From an uncultured Acidobacteriota bacterium (GTDB lineage Bacteria; Acidobacteriota; CAIWXX01), in contig CAIWXX010000064.1 in NCBI GenBank assembly GCA_903916735.1, positions 1-33,939 on the forward strand: 33,939 nt of DNA, given 5' to 3'. Below the pieces are notes generated by a model that worked only from the letters and a program-made list of their open reading frames with translations, did not search any database and had not been told where the DNA came from. Of this stretch, positions 7,907 through 14,655 are shown piece after piece. Both the position numbers and the translations under genes were made by a program. The first letter of the stretch is position 1. Each line of letters starts with the position of its first letter.

Positions 7907-8743
7907 TCACAGAAGATTCTCCTTTGCATACTCCACGGCATTTCTCCAGATCCTGATTCCGTCCCCTTCTTCGGGCAGCGGCTTTTGAGAGCGTGCGAAT
8001 TCTTCTCGGCGCCGCGTGTAGTGCGGATGATTTGTGATGTGGTTGAACGCTTCCGGATGCGGCATCATTCCGAAGACTCGACCTGATTCATTGCAGATAC
8101 CGGCAATCGCCTCCATAGAGCCATTGGGGTTCGTCGGGAAGTCCATTGTGGGCCGGCCGTTCGAATCAGCATACTGCATGACGATATGCCCCTTCTCCCA
8201 CAACCTGTTCATCACCTCTTTATCGGCAGGGATGAACTTGCCTTCGCCATGCCGGATCGGCGCATCCAGAAAATCCATCCCTTTTGTAAAGATGCACTGA
8301 GATTTCTGATTGATCGTGAGATGCACCCAGCAATCCCGGTAGCCTCGGTCATTGTAAAAAATGGCAGCCGTTCGGGCTGAATCATCGTTATCGAACGCAG
8401 GGAGCAATCCCATGTTGACAAGAATCTGAAATCCATTGCAAATGCCGATCATCAGCTTCCCATCATCAATGAAGCGCCGGATATGGTCCATCATGAGTCC
8501 GCGACGAGTTCGGGCATAAAGGAGCTTGTTGGCGAAAACTTGGCCGCTCCCTAAATCATCCCCGTATGAGAAGCCTCCTGGAAAATTCAGGATGTGATAG
8601 TGGTTGATGTCGATGTGACCATCGATGCAGTCGTTGATGTGGGCAATCGTGGTTTCGGAGCCTGCCAACTTATTGGCATAGGCCATCTCCATCTCGCAAT
8701 TGATTCCATATCCGGTAAGTACCAACGATTTGACGATTGCCAT
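7907..8743 (-). CDS. purQ: Phosphoribosylformylglycinamidine synthase, glutaminase subunit
   Basis: Supplies ammonia from glutamine for the fourth step of purine synthesis, acting with PurL in the cytoplasm. It is a class I glutamine amidotransferase: the nucleophile Cys is in MIGICNGFQILVNMG, the oxyanion turn is in HILNFPGGFSYGDDLGSG, and the His-Glu pair is in GMMPHPEAF. At 278 residues it belongs to the longer PurQ type. The start at 8743 is supported by GAGGTGG six bases upstream; a further-upstream ATG at 8770 lies inside purL. The gap from the purL stop is two bases, so both are in one operon in the order purL, purQ. A separate purS is not seen, consistent with the PurS-like N-terminus in this PurL. 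Confidence 0.93.
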   Translation of the reverse strand: MAIVKSLVLTGYGINCEMEMAYANKLAGSETTIAHINDCIDGHIDINHYHILNFPGGFSYGDDLGSGQVFANKLLYARTRRGLMMDHIRRFIDDGKLMIGICNGFQILVNMGLLPAFDNDDSARTAAIFYNDRGYRDCWVHLTINQKSQCIFTKGMDFLDAPIRHGEGKFIPADKEVMNRLWEKGHIVMQYADSNGRPTMDFPTNPNGSMEAIAGICNESGRVFGMMPHPEAFNHITNHPHYTRRREEFARSQKPLPEEGDGIRIWRNAVEYAKENLL

Positions 8744-8745
8744 CT

Positions 8746-11727
8746 CTACCACCTCAAAGGCGACTGCCACGCTTCTTTTAATTCGTCGATGACTGTTTCG
8801 ATGATTCGTTCGCCGGCGACGCCGTTTATGAGGAAGCGGTTATCATGGCGCACCGTGCCGATCGGCGCGCATGTGACGCCCGCCATCATCTGTTCAAAAT
8901 CCTCTACTCGATCCGGCGCCACAGTGACAATGAACCTGCTGGCCGACTCGGAGAACAGAATCTGCGCATCCATCATCGATCCTTCTCGCGGCACTTTGCC
9001 CAGGTCCATCTCGGCGCCGAAGCCGCCGGCGAAGGAGGTTTCCGCTACAGCCACGGCCATTCCTCCATCTGAGCAGTCGTGGCAGGACGCCACTAGTCCC
9101 GCATCAATGGCGGCAGACATTGCATCATATGTTTTTCGGGCAGATCGAGCATCAACCATCGGCACAGTGTTACCTTTGAACCCAAGATGCGCCAGGAAAC
9201 GCGATCCACCCAGCTCGTCTCTTGTCATCCCGACAAGGTAAATGACATCATCCGGCATCTTGATGTCCATAGTGACGCACTTTCTGACGTCGGGCACGAT
9301 GCCGACCGCTGAAAACAGCACAGTCGGAGGGATGGAAATTTTGTACTCGCGGCCATCGTCACCTCGCAGCTTGTAATCGTTCTTCATTGAATCCTTCCCC
9401 GATATGCACGGGGTTCCGAAGGCGATTGTGTAATCATAGAGCGCCATGTTGGCCCGGACGAGTTGCGCGAGCTTGTAAGTCCCATCGGGTGTTTTTTCGG
9501 GGTCATAGATCGGATCACACCAGCAGAAGTTATCAAGGAGTGCGATCTGCCTGAGACTGCCTCCGACGGCGATGATGTTCCGGATCGCTTCATCAATGGC
9601 ATTCGCTGTCATATGATACGTATCAATATCGCCGTAGAATGGATTGATGCCATTGGAAACGGCGATCCCTTCCATTCGATCGAGGAGCGGCCGCACGACG
9701 CCGGCGTCACTTGGCCCATCGTTATCACGACCTGTCAGAGGCTTGACAACCGATCCCCCCTGAACTTCGTGATCGTACTGCCTGATGACCCATTCCTTGC
9801 TGGCGATGTTGTAATCCGAAAGGAGCCGCAACAAATGGCCGGTGAATCCGTCTCGCGGCAGATCCGGATCCGGAAAGACCGGCCGTGTCCATTCTGCAAC
9901 CAGATTCATCGGAGGCAGACCGTTGTGAAGAAATTCCATGTCGATGCAGGCGACGGTTTTGCGATCATAGAGCACATGGAACTTGCCGCTGTCCGTATAG
10001 GCTCCCACAACTGTAGCTTCCACGCCACGACGCCGGCAGAGCGCTCGCAGTTCGCCGATCTTCTCAGGCGGAACAGCCAGGGTCATGCGCTCCTGCGCCT
10101 CTGACAGTAATATTTCCCAGGGATCAAGGCCGTGGTATTTCAGCGGAGCCTGCTCGAGATGGATCTCGCATCCGCCGGAAAATTGCGCGGTCTCTCCGAT
10201 GGATGATGAAAGTCCCCCGGCACCATTATCGGTGATGCATCTGTACAAGCCGAGATCGCGGGCTTCGAGAAGCATATCGAGCATTTTTTTCTGAGTGATC
10301 GGGTCGCCGATCTGGACCGCCGTTGCCGGCGATCCTTCATGCAGCTCTTCGGAGGAGAACGTCGCGCCGTGGATACCATCCTTTCCAATCCGGCCCCCGA
10401 CCATAACGATGAGATCGCCTGGATCGGAGCGCTTCTCGTGCGTGTGCTTGCCATTGATGACTGCCGGCATCATTCCCAGCGAACCACAATAAACAAGAGG
10501 CTTTCCGCCATATCGATCATCAAAGAGCACCGCGCCATTGATGGTGGCTATTCCGCATTTATTGCCGCCGTCCTTAATCCCACGCACCACTCCTTCCATG
10601 ACCCGTCGCGGATGAAAAATACGCGGAGGCAACTTGCCGCTATAGTCGGGCGGTGCGAAACAGAGGACGTCGGTGTGAGCGATGAGCTTCGCGCCCTGGC
10701 CGGTGCCTGCTGAATCCCTGTCGCATCCAACGATACCAGTGATGGCACCGCCATAAGGATCCAGCGCAGATGGGCTGTTATGCGTTTCAACCTTGAAAGC
10801 CAGGTTGTAACTTTCGTTGAATCTGACGACACCGGCGTTATCTTTGAAGACCGAAACCAGCCAGTCGACATTCTTGGAAATCTCATCGGTCGACTTCTTG
10901 ATGAAGGATTTAAAAAGGCTCTTGATAAGCGTATGCCGATTTTCTTCAATGTAATCGATATTCGCATTGAAGATTTTATGCTTGCAGTGTTCACTCCAGG
11001 TTTGGGCGAGTGTTTCGAGCTCGACGTCCGTCGGATTCTCCCCCAGACCGTATTTTCGCCTTTGTGCGCGAACGTCATGCGAATTGAAATAGTCCCGGAT
11101 ACAGATCATTTCATCAAGAGTCAGAGCCAGCGTGCCCTTTCGGCTGATTTCCATCAAGTCGCTGTCGCCGACATTCAGATCGATTTCGGTCACTCGCGGC
11201 TTATGAGTATCTCTGACGAGGGGAACGCAAGCGGAGATGCCTTTTCTTTTATCCCATGATCGACCATCAGCCACATCGAACCGCTCGATGAGCTCGTTGC
11301 CGAGGAGTTGCTTGCAGATGACATCAATCAGGTCCCTGCTTAAATCGCCCGTGACCAGGTATTGCATGGAAGTGTGAACGCTCTCGCCATCCGCGAGCTT
11401 CCGTCCAAGCATGTCCTCGATGGCTTCCCGGCCGGTTTTGCCTTCGTTGTCGGTTACACCCGGCAGGAAGCCGACTTCGACAAGCCAATCAAAATCCCGG
11501 GCGAGTGGTTTATCGATTGAGTACATCTGGACAACCGGGTTTGAAAAAGGCCCCCGTGCGATTTTTGCACTCTCGTTATCACTCAGTGCCGCATTGATGG
11601 TGAAAACCTTGATGGTACGAACATCGGCGACGTCAATGTGCAGGTTCGTCCGGATCGAATTCCGGACGCCCTCACCCGCTGCGTCCCTGAACCCCGGTTT
11701 GAGCCCGACCTCGATTCTGAAGGCCAT
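8746..11727 (-). CDS. purL: Phosphoribosylformylglycinamidine synthase, synthetase subunit with fused PurS-like N-terminus
   Basis: Converts formylglycinamide ribonucleotide, ATP and ammonia to formylglycinamidine ribonucleotide in purine synthesis. The 993-residue chain is intermediate between the small PurL (about 740) and the large fused enzyme (about 1300). Residues 1-75 and 77-155 look like two PurS-like halves (FRIEVGLKPGFRDAAGEGV and FDWLVEVGFLPGVTDNEGK). The catalytic core begins with ETLAQTWSEHCKHKIF, the linker histidine motif, followed by FKVETHNSPSALDPYGGA and later CISGKDSMKND. The glutaminase domain is absent and is supplied by purQ two bases downstream. AAGGAG lies about eleven bases before the ATG. 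A 12-bp inverted repeat lies 66-117 bp upstream of the start. Confidence 0.93.
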   Translation of the reverse strand: MAFRIEVGLKPGFRDAAGEGVRNSIRTNLHIDVADVRTIKVFTINAALSDNESAKIARGPFSNPVVQMYSIDKPLARDFDWLVEVGFLPGVTDNEGKTGREAIEDMLGRKLADGESVHTSMQYLVTGDLSRDLIDVICKQLLGNELIERFDVADGRSWDKRKGISACVPLVRDTHKPRVTEIDLNVGDSDLMEISRKGTLALTLDEMICIRDYFNSHDVRAQRRKYGLGENPTDVELETLAQTWSEHCKHKIFNANIDYIEENRHTLIKSLFKSFIKKSTDEISKNVDWLVSVFKDNAGVVRFNESYNLAFKVETHNSPSALDPYGGAITGIVGCDRDSAGTGQGAKLIAHTDVLCFAPPDYSGKLPPRIFHPRRVMEGVVRGIKDGGNKCGIATINGAVLFDDRYGGKPLVYCGSLGMMPAVINGKHTHEKRSDPGDLIVMVGGRIGKDGIHGATFSSEELHEGSPATAVQIGDPITQKKMLDMLLEARDLGLYRCITDNGAGGLSSSIGETAQFSGGCEIHLEQAPLKYHGLDPWEILLSEAQERMTLAVPPEKIGELRALCRRRGVEATVVGAYTDSGKFHVLYDRKTVACIDMEFLHNGLPPMNLVAEWTRPVFPDPDLPRDGFTGHLLRLLSDYNIASKEWVIRQYDHEVQGGSVVKPLTGRDNDGPSDAGVVRPLLDRMEGIAVSNGINPFYGDIDTYHMTANAIDEAIRNIIAVGGSLRQIALLDNFCWCDPIYDPEKTPDGTYKLAQLVRANMALYDYTIAFGTPCISGKDSMKNDYKLRGDDGREYKISIPPTVLFSAVGIVPDVRKCVTMDIKMPDDVIYLVGMTRDELGGSRFLAHLGFKGNTVPMVDARSARKTYDAMSAAIDAGLVASCHDCSDGGMAVAVAETSFAGGFGAEMDLGKVPREGSMMDAQILFSESASRFIVTVAPDRVEDFEQMMAGVTCAPIGTVRHDNRFLINGVAGERIIETVIDELKEAWQSPLRW

Positions 11728-11792
11728 TATTGATGATCTCCTTGAGCGTCACTCATGATTGCGCAAGTCGACAGGTCGACTCGTCCTTCTCA

Positions 11793-11844
11793 GTGATCAC
11801 TTTCAATAAATGAAATCGTTCGTGCTCGTCTCGAAAGTGATCAC
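11793..11844. promoter_or_regulatory. Inverted repeat upstream of purL
   Basis: GTGATCACTTTC (11793-11804) and GAAAGTGATCAC (11833-11844) are perfect 12-base inverted repeats separated by 28 bases. Each arm contains the palindrome GTGATCAC, so each could be an operator half for a dimeric regulator, or both could form a hairpin. A second small pair, GTCGAC at 11768-11773 and 11775-11780, is closer to purL. Position suggests control of the purL-purQ operon; no T-run supports a terminator. Confidence 0.4.
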
Positions 11845-11984
11845 GCACTCCTCTACCAACTGCCACACAGCGAATCTACCGCAGTCAGTGAGGGAGGTCA
11901 AGACGAAGTGACCACTCCCGCGCCTACATCCCATTATTCCGTTCGCATATCATGAAAGAACGGCATCGATATCGAGTTTGGGGC

Positions 11985-12893
11985 TCACGACATGCTGTCG
12001 GAACCGCGCCGATAAACCGTATTCCTGCGCCTCTGGATGTGGTTCCCGGATTCATGAATGGCATAGGTGAAGTAGGAATAGAGCGGGTGCGAATCCTCGT
12101 ACGAAGACGGCTCAGTCGTCGCGCCGGCCCCGGCGATTCGTAGACCCCCGACCCGCCGATCCTCGTCCAGGTGAACATGACCATGGAGGATGAGACGAAC
12201 ATGATGGCTCAGGCACAGCAAGCGCAGCGCCCGCCGATCTTGTTGCGGGAGTTGGAGTGAAAGCCGTTCGACCATGCTGAGCCGCTGCTGGCCGCGCCGA
12301 ATGGCGACTTCTTTGCTTGTGATGTTGGGACTATGATGCAGGGTCACAATTTTCACAGAGGCATCACGGTATTTATATAGAAGACGAGCCAGTCGCTCTA
12401 ATTCGAAGTAGCTGAGCTCACCGCCGGCCGTGCCGGTGGCTCTGGTTTCCTGGAGGTTATTGGAATTCAAACCGAAGATCGCGATCCCCGGATTCGGCAT
12501 AACCACCCAAGGGAAAGCCGTTGGCTGACCTCCGATTCTGAGCCCCTCAATCGTCATCTGCAGGCCGGCCTTTCCGTAGATCCGCCCGAGTCCGAGACAA
12601 CCCACATCATGATTCCCGGGAATGACCAGGACCTTTTTCGTAAGCCCTGCTGCATCCAGGATGCTCCAAAAGGTTTCCCATGCCTTGAGTTCGCCGCGGT
12701 CGGTCACATCTCCGGTGATGAGAATGAGGTCGGCTTCCCGAATGGCCGCACTGCAGATAATCTGTCGAAATGCATCATTCATTCCGCAGAGCCGCCTTCC
12801 AAAAACCCTGAATTCGGATCGCTCCGCTTTGTCATCCGCCGTCATGTGAAGATCCGACAAGTGGGCGATCTGAAAAGGCCGGCGGTCTACCAT
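11985..12893 (-). CDS. Calcineurin-like metallophosphoesterase
   Basis: A two-metal phosphoesterase of the calcineurin superfamily. All five metal/catalytic motifs are present in order: HLSDLHM (D-x-H), LITGDVTDRG (GDxxDRG), VIPGNHD (GNHD), TLHHSP and LILHGHVH (GHxH). The substrate could be a cyclic nucleotide, nucleotide-sugar or phosphoester; there is no signal peptide or membrane segment, so it is probably cytoplasmic. The start at 12893 (MVDRRPFQIAHLSDLH) is preferred because it places the first motif near the N-terminus as in the family. The upstream ATG at 12947 would overlap the end of the preceding acetyltransferase frame. It reads in the same direction as that truncated gene. Confidence 0.85.
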   Translation of the reverse strand: MVDRRPFQIAHLSDLHMTADDKAERSEFRVFGRRLCGMNDAFRQIICSAAIREADLILITGDVTDRGELKAWETFWSILDAAGLTKKVLVIPGNHDVGCLGLGRIYGKAGLQMTIEGLRIGGQPTAFPWVVMPNPGIAIFGLNSNNLQETRATGTAGGELSYFELERLARLLYKYRDASVKIVTLHHSPNITSKEVAIRRGQQRLSMVERLSLQLPQQDRRALRLLCLSHHVRLILHGHVHLDEDRRVGGLRIAGAGATTEPSSYEDSHPLYSYFTYAIHESGNHIQRRRNTVYRRGSDSMS

Positions 12894-12924
12894 GAGTGTG
12901 CTTTCACGGTGCTCATGAGAAAAT

Positions 12925-13290
12925 TCATCGCAGGGTTCCTCTATCACCTTGCAAGGTCCAGATGCCCTGATGCTCGAATTCAGCGATGATCGCTTTCAAT
13001 AAGGCTCTGCCAATCCCCCGTCCTCGATGGCCGGCGCTCACATAAACGCCGACTTCAGCCACCCCTCGATATGCGGGTCGCTTGGAAACCGGGCTCAATG
13101 CTGCCCATCCCACGATCATGCCATCGGAACGGGCAGCCAGACGACAGATCTGCAAGTGAGCTACATCCCACTGTTCCCAGGTCGGTACTTCAACCTCAAA
13201 TGTTACCTGACCCGATTCAATGCCTCCACTGTAGATGTCACGGATATCCGCCCAGTCGATAGAGCCGAATGATCCGATCGATAGGTTCAT
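12925..13290 (-). pseudogene. GNAT N-acetyltransferase, C-terminally truncated
   Basis: Resembles phosphinothricin/MddA-type N-acetyltransferases: IDWADIRDIYSGGIESGQVTFE at the N-terminus, MIVGWAALSPVSKRPAYRGVAEV in the middle, and the acetyl-CoA loop AGHRGRGIGRALLKAIIAEFE (motif R/Q-x-x-G-x-G/A). Family members have about 165-175 residues; this one stops at 121, just after GIWTLQ, where the family normally continues with a strand, NxxSxxLHxxxGF and a final hairpin. The missing third forms part of the substrate site, so activity is doubtful. AAGGGTGG precedes the ATG, so the start looks genuine. The cut-off lies next to the metallophosphoesterase start, suggesting a deletion joined the two genes. 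Confidence 0.65.
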
Positions 13291-13380
13291 CTGCCACCCT
13301 TGGTGAAATTCGACGTCGAGTTTTTTATCGATAGATGTTTATGATTAATAAGTCAGAAAGTCAATCGTATTTTCGTCTTT

Positions 13381-13540
13381 CTGAGATTCGGAGTAGAGCC
13401 TGAGCGAGTGTCGATGGGCTGGTGTCAGCCACAGCACCGCCCCTCCTCGTTGCAGGCACTCTTGCGCTGTGCTCAGCGCTGCGCAAGGCATAAGATAGCC
13501 GCTGCCGCCTGCTTCGGCTCGCCGCTACTCCGAATCTCAG
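13381..13540. mobile_element. 160-bp miniature element derived from the IS at 28850-31462
   Basis: The ends are perfect 15-base inverted repeats, CTGAGATTCGGAGTA and TACTCCGAATCTCAG. The first 42 or so bases match the left end of the element at 28850 with about one mismatch, and the last 97 or so bases match its right end (31367-31462) with a few mismatches. Everything between is deleted, so this is a non-autonomous (MITE-like) derivative that could be moved by the full element's transposase. No clear target-site duplication is seen. It abuts an IS91-type transposase fragment. Confidence 0.85.
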
Positions 13541-13824
13541 GAAGAGGTGTAGTATGAAGTGCATGTCAGCGCCAGGAACTTCTCGGCGCCGCAGTTCTCG
13601 CATCTGAGGCGCGCGAAACCTCCCAGGTAAGTGCCACATTGAAAATATTTGCTAACCACCTCGTCGATCACACCACGCCAGCGGCCGTACTCTTTCTGAA
13701 AACATTCCTCATAGACAGCCTTGAATTTGTCGTAATAGTGATAAACAACGGAATAAAATGGGGTCTTTTCGGGATGGCGCGGCTTGTAGGTCTTGACGGT
13801 CGCCGCGGTGTGTACCTCTGCCAT
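13541..13824 (-). pseudogene. N-terminal fragment of an IS91-type transposase
   Basis: The minus strand encodes KTYKPRHPEKTPFYSVVYHY, then FQKEYGRWRGVIDEVVSKYF and CGTYLGGFARLRCENCGAEKF. This is the zinc-binding N-terminus typical of IS91-family transposases, which continue with further cysteines and a Y2-type HUH rolling-circle domain. The similarity ends at LALTC, a few codons before the 160-bp miniature element, so the catalytic part is lost. ATG at 13824 (MAEVHTAATVK) is the likely original start. Confidence 0.65.
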
Positions 13825-14029
13825 AATGATAAAGCAGAGAATTCCGATTTCGCGCCAAAGCGGCATTAGCCACAAGTTGCTGAAAATAAAGAGATGGAAC
13901 CAGACCCGCCATTTGTTCTAATGTAAACAGTCGTTGACGGGAATCCATGATGTTCCTGAATATTCGCAGTCTTTTAAGGAGAAATCGGCACTGTCAACGG
14001 AAATTGACAGCCGACGGCTTAAGGTTCGC

Positions 14030-14415
14030 TTGCCGACCTGATCACGCGCGTACAGGACCAATCGGCGCAGCGACTCGACGAATCGCTCCCGGGCTCGGTA
14101 AAAGTACCCATCGCCCGGCGCGTAGCCGCTGCGCTCGGCGCACCGGAAGAGGTCGGTATTGGGGTAATGTTTGGTCAGGTGGATCGCCAGGATGTTGGCG
14201 CGCTCCCGCGGCGCCGGCAGGTCGATGAAGAAGACCTTGTCGAAGCACCCCTTTCGCAGCAACTCGGGCGGCAGCCCCTCGATGTTGTTCGCCGTGGCGA
14301 TGGTGAAGACCTGCTTCCTGTTCTCTTCCATCCAGGTCAGGAGGGAGCCGAACACGCCCGGGTCGTTGAGCTCCAGCCGGAACGGCAGGATGCGCTTGGG
14401 GTCGGCCGGCTTCAT
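14030..14415 (-). pseudogene. AAA+ ATPase fragment lacking Walker A and B
   Basis: The frame reads GVFGSLLTWMEENRKQVFTI, ATANNIEGLPPELLRKG, then FFIDLPAPRERANILAIHL. These are the sensor-1 asparagine, the arginine-finger helix and the lid-domain entry of an FtsH/CDC48-like AAA+ ATPase. The P-loop and Walker B acidic pair that should precede them are absent. The finger motif is RKGCFD rather than the family's RKGRFD, replacing an arginine with cysteine. The end of the frame (to 13918) is not family-like. It is read as a decayed tail of a larger gene, abutting the YcaO locus. Confidence 0.6.
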
Positions 14416-14588
14416 TTCGGTGGTGCAGAGCCCGCGCGATACCGATCAGATGTAAAGCTTGCGCATGGCCAGATCGGCTTAGTATCAGTCAAGGAAAGCG
14501 GACTGCGGGAAAGCCACCGCGAAGCGGTTTCGTTCAAGATATCTTTCGAGAAGCAAAATGTCGAAAAGCCAGACGGGCGCGGACAGAA

Positions 14589-14618
14589 TTGACAGAAGAA
14601 GGTCTGTGCCTTTATCGT
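14589..14618 (+). promoter_or_regulatory. Possible promoter of the ankyrin-YcaO gene
   Basis: TTGACA (14589-14594) is followed after 18 bases by TATCGT (14613-14618), 38 bases before the ATG. The -35 box is perfect and the -10 is weak (4 of 6). Confidence 0.35.
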
Positions 14619-14655
14619 AGAACGAAAAGAAAAACGGCAATCAAGGTGAGAGCAT

